Shown here piece after piece: positions 1 through 5,612 of a stretch of DNA of 9,365 nucleotides. Position numbers and translations under genes: made by a program. Each line of letters opens with the position of its first letter. The stretch's first letter is position 1. Below the pieces are notes generated by a model. The model saw only the letters and a program-made list of their open reading frames with translations, searched no databases and had not been told where the DNA came from. Source of the DNA: Ilumatobacteraceae bacterium (GTDB lineage Bacteria > Actinomycetota > Acidimicrobiia > Acidimicrobiales > Ilumatobacteraceae); the NCBI GenBank assembly GCA_025464045.1, contig JAODBQ010000432.1, positions 1 to 9,365 on the forward strand. The letters run 5' to 3'.

Positions 1-187
1 GCGCGCTCGGATCCTCGCGCATCCCGGCCGTGACCTCGGCGTACATCCGCGCGACCCGGTCCGGCGTGTCGCGCAGGCCGTCACGATCCGGGTCCTCGCC
101 GATCGCCACCAGCATCTCTCGGACGGCCGCCCGCAGCCGATCGTGGTCGACGCGCGACGTGTGGGTCCCTGGCTCCGCCGAAGTCAT
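1..187 (-). CDS. folE: GTP cyclohydrolase I, N-terminal part (cut by window edge)
   Basis: GTP cyclohydrolase I converts GTP to 7,8-dihydroneopterin triphosphate, the first step of folate (tetrahydrofolate) synthesis in the cytoplasm. The 62 visible residues hold the conserved N-terminal helix and loop of the family: REMLVAIGEDPDRDGLRDTP at residues 23-42, followed by DRVARMYAEV, nearly the same as in mycobacterial FolE. The catalytic zinc-binding part lies beyond the left edge. The ATG at 185-187 is chosen because it leaves a short variable leader before the conserved helix, as usual in the family. A GAGG lies directly against it, closer than an ideal ribosome binding site, so a slightly later start cannot be excluded. 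It is divergent from the FolB-FolK gene, with which it shares a 184-base intergenic region. The family call is secure; only the exact start is in doubt. Confidence 0.93.
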   Translation of the reverse strand, partial: MTSAEPGTHTSRVDHDRLRAAVREMLVAIGEDPDRDGLRDTPDRVARMYAEVTAGMREDPSA

Positions 188-258
188 CCTCGCAGCATGT
201 CCGTCCGCCGCCCACGACCGCAACCTGCGGGTGCCCGGCGTCGATGGGCGCGGCATGC

Positions 259-272
259 GCCGACGCGTCGGC
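259..272. promoter_or_regulatory. 14-bp perfect palindrome between folE and folBK
   Basis: GCCGACGCGTCGGC reads the same on both strands. It lies in the divergent intergenic region, about 70 bases upstream of the folE start, where an operator for either gene could sit. In DNA this GC-rich, a 14-bp palindrome is expected about once or twice in a window of this size by my rough estimate, so this may be chance. Confidence 0.25.
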
Positions 273-304
273 CCCCGATATCGTCAGCGACCATGAGTCG
301 GAGT

Positions 305-324
305 GGTCATCGACCACGATGACC
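305..324. promoter_or_regulatory. 8-bp inverted repeat in the folE/folBK intergenic region
   Basis: GGTCATCG and CGATGACC form perfect 8-bp arms around a 4-base centre (ACCA). A second, overlapping inverted repeat, GTGGTC-ATC-GACCAC, lies at 303-317, so the stretch 303-324 can pair in two alternative ways. It sits about 50 bases upstream of the chosen folBK start (372) and about 118 bases upstream of the folE start. It could be an operator for one or both divergent genes or a leader hairpin of folBK. No regulator is encoded in the window, so the role is inference. I saw no convincing -35/-10 pair here. Confidence 0.35.
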
Positions 325-371
325 TCGTTGCTTGGACGAACGGCTTCGGCCTGATCATTGCGAGGCGAGCT

Positions 372-1223
372 GTGGATCGAGTGGAGATCAATGGGCTGCG
401 CGTCGTCACTGTCGTCGGTGTGCTGCCGCACGAGCGGCAGATGGCACAGCCGTTGGAGCTCGACATCGTCATCGAGGCCGATCTGCGCGACGCCGGCATC
501 AGCGACGACCTCGATGACACCGCGAACTACGGGGCCGTGGCCGAGCGAGCTGCGACGATCGCCCGCGAGTCCCGGGACCTGCTGCTCGAGCGGCTTGCGC
601 AGCGGATCGCCGAGGACGTGCTGTCGATCGACCGGGTCGCCGCGGTCGAGGTGGTGCTGCGCAAGGTGCGACCACCGATCCCGGAGGACATGGCGAACAC
701 CGCGGTGCGCATCCGCCGCACACGCTCCGATCTGGACGTACCGGTGCGAGCCGCAGCGCGCGCGATCGTCGCCCTGGGCAGCAACCTCGGCGACCGGCTG
801 GCGTTCCTGCGCGGGGCGGTCGACGCGTTCGGGCCGAACGTGCAGGCGCTCTCGCGCGTCTACGAGACCGCGCCGATCGGCGGCCCGGAGGGACAGGGCG
901 CGTACTTGAACATGGTGGTCGTGGTCGAGACCAGCCTCGATCCGTTCGCGATGTTGCGCTGGTGCCAGCGCATCGAAGCGCGGGCGCTGCGCCAGCGCGG
1001 CGTCCGGTGGGGCGCGCGCACGTTGGACGTCGACCTCCTGTTCTACGACGACACGTCGATCGCCAGCCCGGAGCTCACCGTGCCCCATCCGCGCATCGCG
1101 CAGCGGCGGTTCGTGCTCGCCCCACTCTCGGACGTCGCCCCCGAGCGCTGCCCGCCGAACTGGGAGACCACGCTGCCCACCGACGACGTCACCGTGCTCG
1201 GCGATCTCGCCGACCTGCTTTGA
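372..1223 (+). CDS. folBK: FolB-FolK fusion: dihydroneopterin aldolase + HPPK
   Basis: A bifunctional folate enzyme of 283 aa. Residues 1-120 are dihydroneopterin aldolase (dihydroneopterin to 6-hydroxymethyl-dihydropterin plus glycolaldehyde). They show the start VDRVEINGLRV, the GVLPHER loop with Glu21, Tyr53 in TANYG and the catalytic-type Lys98 in RKVRPPIP. Residues 131-283 are 6-hydroxymethyl-dihydropterin pyrophosphokinase, which transfers pyrophosphate from ATP to that product. They show ALGSNLGDR (134-142), YETAPIGGPE (164-173), RWGARTLDVDLLFYDD (212-227, with the Mg-binding Asp219 and Asp221) and VPHPRI (237-242). Both domains are near normal length and joined by only about ten residues. 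The GTG at 372 is chosen because GAGG at 362-365 sits six bases upstream and the protein then starts exactly where FolB proteins do. An upstream GTG at 303 would add 23 unrelated residues. It is divergent from folE and convergent with a DHPS-like gene. Confidence 0.95.
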   Translation: MDRVEINGLRVVTVVGVLPHERQMAQPLELDIVIEADLRDAGISDDLDDTANYGAVAERAATIARESRDLLLERLAQRIAEDVLSIDRVAAVEVVLRKVRPPIPEDMANTAVRIRRTRSDLDVPVRAAARAIVALGSNLGDRLAFLRGAVDAFGPNVQALSRVYETAPIGGPEGQGAYLNMVVVVETSLDPFAMLRWCQRIEARALRQRGVRWGARTLDVDLLFYDDTSIASPELTVPHPRIAQRRFVLAPLSDVAPERCPPNWETTLPTDDVTVLGDLADLL

Positions 1224-1224
1224 T

Positions 1225-1243
1225 CCGGCCGAGCGCGGGCCGG
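1225..1243. terminator. Short hairpin between convergent genes
   Basis: CCGGCC and GGCCGG pair as a 6-bp GC stem around a 7-base loop, starting one base after the folBK stop codon, in the 52-base gap before the stop of the convergent DHPS-like gene. There is no T-run on either side, so it is at most a weak bidirectional terminator. Confidence 0.35.
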
Positions 1244-1275
1244 TGAGACGTGACTGGGACGACGAGGCGGCGGCG

Positions 1276-2025
1276 TCAGCCGGCGCCGATGCGGCGTTGC
1301 ACCGCCCGGACCTGGTCCGGGTAGTGCGCCCGACCGAACTCGGGGCGGCCGCGCAGCGCGATCTCCATCAGCTCCCAGTGCTGCGGCGTGTCCTTCCAAG
1401 GCAGGGCGATGTACAGCGGCAGGTCCCAACGGCGGAGCTCGTCCAGGTTGGAGTAGACGATCTTCTGGTACTCGTAGCGCTGCGCCCACGGCCAGTTGCT
1501 CGGTGCGAAGCCGGTTCCGGGATCGACGATGCAACGGCCGCGCATCCCGAACCGGTCGGCGTCCGCGAGCCGAGCCTCGAAGAACTCGATCAGCGTGTCG
1601 ACCGGGTCGGTGCGCACGTGGCTCATCGCCCGCGGGTTGGGACCACTGAGGAACGGCACGACGACCGGTACCTCGAACTCGGCGGCCACCGCCCACATCG
1701 CCTCGTCCTGCATCCCGTCCGCGGCGTTGAACACGTTGGCGCCGGCCGCCAGCGCACGACGGGCCACCTCCGGTCGCCAGGTGTCGATGCTCAGCGGCAC
1801 GCCGAGCGCGGCGAGGGCCGGCACGAGCTCGGCAACACGCGACCACTCCGCCTCCCAGCCGACCACGGTCGCCGCGTCGGTGCTGCCCTGACCGCCGAGG
1901 TCGATGCCGTCGGCACCGTCCGCGAGCATGCGGCGGGCGCGGGCGACGGCCTGCTCGGCGCCGACCACGATCGAGTCGGTGTTCAGCGAATCGGGCGACG
2001 CGTTGACGACGGCGAACAGCTCCAC
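1276..2025 (-). CDS. Dihydropteroate-synthase-fold (pterin-binding) protein, divergent
   Basis: A 249-aa TIM-barrel protein of the dihydropteroate synthase family. Conserved DHPS landmarks are visible: NASPDS (8-13, usual NVTPDS), GADGIDLGGQGST (37-49, usual GADIIDIGGEST), SIDTWR (78-83), Asn99 in NVFNAADG, IVDPGTGF (165-172) and Lys210 in PWKDT near the usual SRK position. It departs from active DHPS in several ways. ESTRP is replaced by GQGSTDA, and the MHMQG-type strand is PFLSG. The protein is about 20-30 residues short and ends without the C-terminal R-x-H motif that holds the pterin pyrophosphate. GTG at 2025 is the likely start, but its ribosome site is weak. Neighbouring folE and folBK suggest folate synthesis, whereas divergent gpgS recalls mycobacterial folP2, a paralogue not thought to be the cell's DHPS. 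The family is clear; whether it condenses pterin with p-aminobenzoate is not. Confidence 0.78.
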   Translation of the reverse strand: MELFAVVNASPDSLNTDSIVVGAEQAVARARRMLADGADGIDLGGQGSTDAATVVGWEAEWSRVAELVPALAALGVPLSIDTWRPEVARRALAAGANVFNAADGMQDEAMWAVAAEFEVPVVVPFLSGPNPRAMSHVRTDPVDTLIEFFEARLADADRFGMRGRCIVDPGTGFAPSNWPWAQRYEYQKIVYSNLDELRRWDLPLYIALPWKDTPQHWELMEIALRGRPEFGRAHYPDQVRAVQRRIGAG

Positions 2026-2045
2026 GGCCCACGAGGCTATTGCCG

Positions 2046-2990
2046 ATGATCGGGGCGAACGCTGGCGACGGCGTGCGCACGTTCGACGTGCGCCGCGCGA
2101 CGGTCGACGATGCGCTGCGCGCGAAGGGCGACCGCACCGTCAGCGTGTGCATCCCGTGCAAGGACGAGGCGGCCACCGTCGGTCCGCTCGTGCAGATGTT
2201 GGCCGAGTCGCTCGTCGCGGGGATCGGGTTGGTCGACGAGCTCGTCGTGATCGACGACGGGTCCGTCGACGACACCGCCGCCATTGCCGCCTCCGCGGGA
2301 GCGACGGTGGTCCCGATCGGCGACGTCCACGCCGTCCACGGTGTCGGGCGCGGCAAGGGCAACGCGCTGTGGGCGAGCCTGCTGGCCACGACGGGCGACC
2401 TCGTCGTCTGGTGCGACGGCGACGTCACGACGGTCGAACCGAGCTGGGTCGCACGGCTGCTGCTGCCGCTCCTCACGGCCGACGATGTCGCGCTCGTCAA
2501 GGCCGCGTACCACCGACCGACCGAGCTCGGTGGTGGCGGCCGGACCACCGAGCTGGTGGCGCGGCCCCTCCTCAGCCGGTTCTTCCCCGAGCTGTGCGGC
2601 CTCCGCCAGCCGCTGTCGGGCGAGTACGCCGCACGCCGCACGGCCGTCGAAGCGCTGCCGTTCGTCCAGGGGTGGGGCGTCGAGATCGCGATGCTGATCG
2701 ACGTCGCCCGTCGCTTCGGCGTCGGGGCCATCGCCCAGGTCGAGCTCGGCGTGCGCCACCATCGCCACCAGGACCTGGAACGGCTGGGCGTCCAGGCCGC
2801 GGAGGTGATCGCGACGGTGCTCGGGCGGGCCGGCCTCGATCAGCCGACGGATCCGTCCGCCCGCGTGCTGCTGCGCCCCGACGGCCGTTCGATCCAGCTC
2901 AACGTGGCCGAGCGCCCGCCGATCAGGCCCGTCGATCGCACGTCGAACGCGACCTCTGCCCCGACGTCGGCAGCCCGACAGGTGAGCTGA
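2046..2990 (+). CDS. gpgS: Glucosyl-3-phosphoglycerate synthase (GT2/GT81-type)
   Basis: GpgS transfers glucose from an NDP-glucose donor to 3-phosphoglycerate, giving glucosyl-3-phosphoglycerate, the first committed step to methylglucose lipopolysaccharides in actinobacteria or to glucosylglycerate. The 314-aa protein closely follows mycobacterial GpgS: VSVCIPCKDEAATVG (32-46), the VVIDDGSVDDT nucleotide loop (67-77), GRGKGNALW (101-109), the metal-binding DGD at 124-126 (DSD in Mycobacterium), GGRTTELVARPLL (164-176), PLSGEY (189-194), GWGVEIAMLID (209-219) and GVRHHRHQ (235-242). The tail after about residue 265 is variable. ATG at 2046 is chosen because GAGG at 2033-2036 lies nine bases upstream; a TTG at 2040 is too close to it. 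It is divergent from the DHPS-like gene across 20 bases, so each promoter must reach into the other gene. The partner phosphatase gene (gpgP) is not seen in the window. Confidence 0.93.
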   Translation: MIGANAGDGVRTFDVRRATVDDALRAKGDRTVSVCIPCKDEAATVGPLVQMLAESLVAGIGLVDELVVIDDGSVDDTAAIAASAGATVVPIGDVHAVHGVGRGKGNALWASLLATTGDLVVWCDGDVTTVEPSWVARLLLPLLTADDVALVKAAYHRPTELGGGGRTTELVARPLLSRFFPELCGLRQPLSGEYAARRTAVEALPFVQGWGVEIAMLIDVARRFGVGAIAQVELGVRHHRHQDLERLGVQAAEVIATVLGRAGLDQPTDPSARVLLRPDGRSIQLNVAERPPIRPVDRTSNATSAPTSAARQVS

Positions 2991-2999
2991 CCACCACAC

Positions 3000-3022
3000 G
3001 CGGTCGGTCGGCCACCGACCGC
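3000..3022 (+). terminator. 9-bp GC hairpin after gpgS
   Basis: GCGGTCGGT and ACCGACCGC form a perfect 9-bp stem with a 5-base loop, beginning ten bases after the gpgS stop. There is no T-run, as is common for hairpin terminators in high-GC actinobacteria. It probably ends gpgS transcription and separates it from the ATPase-FRG unit. Confidence 0.6.
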
Positions 3023-3055
3023 CAAACAGCCCGTCGCGATGTATCAGAACACGGT

Positions 3056-3135
3056 GAGATGATCTCTGTACGACGCAGAGAGCCCGATGACGTGTTGTCC
3101 GCGGACGACATGACAGCCTGCCGTCACAGGGCAGG
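3056..3135. promoter_or_regulatory. Cluster of inverted repeats upstream of the ATPase-FRG unit
   Basis: The 167-base gap between gpgS and the ATPase holds four small inverted repeats in 80 bases. They are GAGAT-G-ATCTC (3056-3066); TCTCTG with CAGAGA around 7 bases (3063-3081); the palindrome GTCCGCGGAC (3097-3106); and CCTGCC with GGCAGG around 7 bases (3117-3135). The first two overlap and are mutually exclusive as hairpins. They could be operator sites, a structured leader RNA, or partly chance. No clear -35/-10 pair stands out, but this is where the promoter of the two-gene unit must lie if it is not read through from gpgS. Confidence 0.4.
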
Positions 3136-3157
3136 ACACCGGTGAAAGTTGGGGGCC

Positions 3158-4723
3158 GTGAGCGATGACCTGATCGAGCCATTCGGGATTCCCGACGGGT
3201 CCATCGGCGCCATCGCGCGCTTCGAATCCGACTTCGTCAAGCTCCATCACCGGTTCGGCGGCGTCGCCCGTCCGCTCGAGGACTCGTCGGTGCGAGTGGT
3301 GGTCGGGACGCTCGGAGCGGGAAAGTCGCTCTACTTGCGAATGATGCGCAACGCGCAGCTGGCGAACGGCTCGGTGTACGCCGAGGCGCCGACCGGGAAC
3401 ATGGCCGATCTCTCGACGGAGGACGTCGTCGCGTTCGCCCAGCGCTCCGGCAAGCAGGGCGGCAACACCGAGGAGTGGAAGCTGCTCTGGAGGCGCGCCA
3501 TCCATCGCAGCGCCTACTCCTTCATCCGCACCGAGCAGCAGGTGCGCGGTTCGGTGACGGAGGAGCTCCTGCACGAGCTCGCGCAGTACGGTCGGTTGCT
3601 CGGGACCCCGCAGCGCAAGCGTCGGGTGACGTCCGAGGCGAGCGCCATCATCAGGGAGCACGTCGTCCGTCACGAGCTGCGCGACTACCTGAACGATCCG
3701 AAGTGGTCGGACGCCGAGGCGATCCTGGTCGAGGCGCTCTCCCTGGCGCCACCGCTGTTTCTCTACGTCGATGCGATCGACGACAACTTCAAGTGGGCTC
3801 CGGCACAGTGGATGCGCTGCCAGCGCGGCCTGTACTACGCCATCATGGACCTGCTGCGGTCCTCGGACGGCTCATCGCGCCTGCACGTCGTCATCGCCTT
3901 GCGCGACATCGCGCTGGCGTCGACCCGAGCAAGTGAGCACGGACCGCGCTACCTCGAGCACACGCACATCAACGCCCTCGTGTGGACGAGGCAGAGCATC
4001 CAGGCCTTCCTCGAGCGCAAGGTCGAGCGACTTCCCGACGTGTACTTCGAGGATCCGAGCTCCAAGACCGTCGAGTCCTGGCTCTCGCGCGACACGATCG
4101 AGAACGGCCGCCTCCAGCCCACGGTCGAGCCGATCAAGTCGTACCTGCTCCGACACACCCGACTGGTTCCGCGCGACGTCGTCGTCCAAGGCAATCGACT
4201 GTGTCGCTACGTGCTCGACTGCCGCTCCACCGCAACGACACCCACGGCACGGGACATCCGCAAGCAGATCGCGATCTCGTCACGAGAGTTCGCCGCGAGT
4301 CAACTCGCCCAGTGCGCCAACCAGATCATCAGTGACGACATCCCGGCCGGGGCCATCGACAACAACTTCGCGCACGTCTACCTCCAGCCGAACGAGTACC
4401 AGATGACGGACGCCGTCGAACGCATCTGCGATGTGATCCGCACGCTCGCCGACGAGACGTTCTCGCGTGAGGCCGTCGTCGCGCTGGATCAGGTGGCGAG
4501 CGAGCACTTCGGCAAGCGCGTGTTCCTCGCGGACATCCTGTGGCAGAACCGGCTCATCGGCACCCTGGACGCACGAGCGGGCGCCAGCTACTTCTCGTTG
4601 GACGATCTGGCATCCACCAACCTGCCGAACGTCGAGCAGTACGTGCTCAACCCGATCCTGTTCGACCGGGTCGCCGAGCTGAGATCGACGCTCGAAGGTC
4701 CTCGCTACCCGGGCGAGCAGTAG
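3158..4723 (+). CDS. P-loop ATPase paired with an FRG protein; unknown function
   Basis: A 521-aa protein with a P-loop NTPase domain. Walker A is GTLGAGKS (50-57) and Walker B is PLFLYVDAIDDNF (199-211). A strand HVVIALRDIAL (243-253) corresponds to the sensor strand with its LRxD-type end seen in STAND- and Sll1717-like ATPases. INALVWTRQSIQAFLERKV follows, then VPRDVV, resembling the RPRD motif of those families. The C-terminal third (about 345-521) looks helical, with a possible winged-helix-like end. No signal peptide or membrane segment is evident, so it is probably cytoplasmic. GTG at 3158 is preferred because it gives MSDDLIEPFG; a TTG at 3149 would add three residues. Ribosome-site evidence is weak (GGTGAAAG at 3141-3148). 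It lies four bases from the FRG gene and so is probably co-translated. GC in sampled lines is about 62%, below the flanks. Probable role: ATP-driven sensor or regulator of its partner (inference). Confidence 0.86.
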   Translation: MSDDLIEPFGIPDGSIGAIARFESDFVKLHHRFGGVARPLEDSSVRVVVGTLGAGKSLYLRMMRNAQLANGSVYAEAPTGNMADLSTEDVVAFAQRSGKQGGNTEEWKLLWRRAIHRSAYSFIRTEQQVRGSVTEELLHELAQYGRLLGTPQRKRRVTSEASAIIREHVVRHELRDYLNDPKWSDAEAILVEALSLAPPLFLYVDAIDDNFKWAPAQWMRCQRGLYYAIMDLLRSSDGSSRLHVVIALRDIALASTRASEHGPRYLEHTHINALVWTRQSIQAFLERKVERLPDVYFEDPSSKTVESWLSRDTIENGRLQPTVEPIKSYLLRHTRLVPRDVVVQGNRLCRYVLDCRSTATTPTARDIRKQIAISSREFAASQLAQCANQIISDDIPAGAIDNNFAHVYLQPNEYQMTDAVERICDVIRTLADETFSREAVVALDQVASEHFGKRVFLADILWQNRLIGTLDARAGASYFSLDDLASTNLPNVEQYVLNPILFDRVAELRSTLEGPRYPGEQ

Positions 4724-4727
4724 CAGG

Positions 4728-5525
4728 ATGCGGCTGGAGACGGTGGTGATGGAAACGTGGTCGGAGTTCAAGGACCTCGTCGGGCGCTTCGTCGGCGAGG
4801 GCTTCTGGGGACTCGTGCCGGAGCGCTTCTGGTTCCGTGGGCATGCAGACGCCGCGTGGTCGCTGACCTCCAGCTTCGACCGACTGTTCGCGCACATCGA
4901 TCCGGCGAAGCGGCGCACCGTGCACCAGACGATGCTCGACTCGCTCCGCGAACGGCTGGAGGTGGCCGAGGACGAGTCACTGGTGCGCATTCGCACGGAG
5001 CTGCGTGACGAGACCGGCATCGCGGTCACGGAGATGGCTGCACTCGCCCAGCACTACGGGACGCCCACGCGCATGCTCGACTGGTCCGAGAGCGCGTACA
5101 TCGCCGCCTTCTTCGCGTTCTCCGACTTCGGTCGGATCGGCCAGGAGATGACCACGGAGCAAGGTGATTGCGCCGTCATCGCGCTCGATACCCGTGCCTC
5201 GGCGTGGAACAGCGACTCGGGTGTCTCGCTGGTGAACGCGAACAGACGGATCAACTCACGGCTGCGGCGTCAACGTGGCGTGTTCACCCTGAACAGCTCC
5301 GTGTCGTCATCGTTGGAGGAGTACTGCACGGCGTTCTACGGCGAGCGCGATCCGGTGGACCGGCCCCTCACCCGGCTGATCATCCCGAAGGCCCTCGCGC
5401 CGGGAGCGATCCGCGACCTGGAGATGATGGGCATCACGTCGGAGTCGATGTTCCCCGGACCCGAAGGCGCAGCCCGCTTCGCGTTCGTCACGGCCGTCGA
5501 TCGACACATCTGGCGCGAGGGGTAG
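4728..5525 (+). CDS. FRG-domain protein
   Basis: A 265-aa protein filled by an FRG domain, named after the conserved F-R-G motif and of unknown biochemical activity. Visible landmarks are TWSEFKDLV (10-18); WFRGHADAAWSLTSSFDR (35-52) with the FRG triad at 36-38; ALAQHYGTPTRMLDW (105-119), the most diagnostic block of the family, followed by an AAFFAF helix; NSRLRRQRGVFT (176-187); and LIIPK, then a segment ending GITSESMFPG. All expected conserved blocks are present, so it is probably intact. No membrane segment is seen. ATG at 4728 begins four bases after the ATPase stop. ATG at 4749 (or the GTG just before it) is an alternative because GGAG at 4736-4739 is better spaced for it, and both keep the domain whole. 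It is likely the effector or partner of the upstream ATPase (inference). The domain call is firm; the function is unknown. Confidence 0.92.
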   Translation: MRLETVVMETWSEFKDLVGRFVGEGFWGLVPERFWFRGHADAAWSLTSSFDRLFAHIDPAKRRTVHQTMLDSLRERLEVAEDESLVRIRTELRDETGIAVTEMAALAQHYGTPTRMLDWSESAYIAAFFAFSDFGRIGQEMTTEQGDCAVIALDTRASAWNSDSGVSLVNANRRINSRLRRQRGVFTLNSSVSSSLEEYCTAFYGERDPVDRPLTRLIIPKALAPGAIRDLEMMGITSESMFPGPEGAARFAFVTAVDRHIWREG

Positions 5526-5612
5526 CGGCGGTTCACGACGCGGCCGCGCCTTGGTCACGGCGGTGCCGATGCGGCGAGCACAACGCGGCGTTGCGCACCC
5601 GAGCTCGAGAGA

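Noticed and set aside
303..371. Upstream GTG start extending folBK by 23 residues
   Set aside because: The extra residues do not resemble FolB, and the GTG at 372 has a well-placed GAGG and the family's normal start.
81..1088. Open frame of 335 codons on the minus strand across folBK and the folE start
   Set aside because: Antisense to the clear FolB-FolK motifs and out of frame with folE; Arg/Asp-rich composition of a shadow frame.
1043..2731. Long open frame of 562 codons on the minus strand
   Set aside because: It runs in a different frame across the DHPS-like gene and antisense to gpgS and folBK, and its protein is low-complexity Arg/Ser/Pro/Thr typical of GC-rich shadow frames.
2037..3182. 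Open frame of 381 codons on the minus strand opposite gpgS
   Set aside because: No recognisable motif; it covers gpgS and the intergenic hairpins, while the plus-strand frame has a complete set of GpgS motifs.
3044..3673. 209-codon minus-strand frame opposite the start of the P-loop ATPase, considered as an antitoxin or antisense gene
   Set aside because: No motif or ribosome site, and it lies antisense to the Walker A coding region, which is the real frame.
5526..5612. Palindrome CGCGGCCGCG (5539-5548) and a small hairpin (5581-5593) between the FRG gene and the F-type ATPase, considered as a terminator
   Set aside because: Short, without a T-run, and common by chance at this GC content; some terminator is expected here, but neither is convincing.
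3000..5612. Possible mobile-element ends flanking the ATPase-FRG pair
   Set aside because: No matching terminal inverted repeats or target-site duplications could be found by eye, and no transposase or integrase is present.
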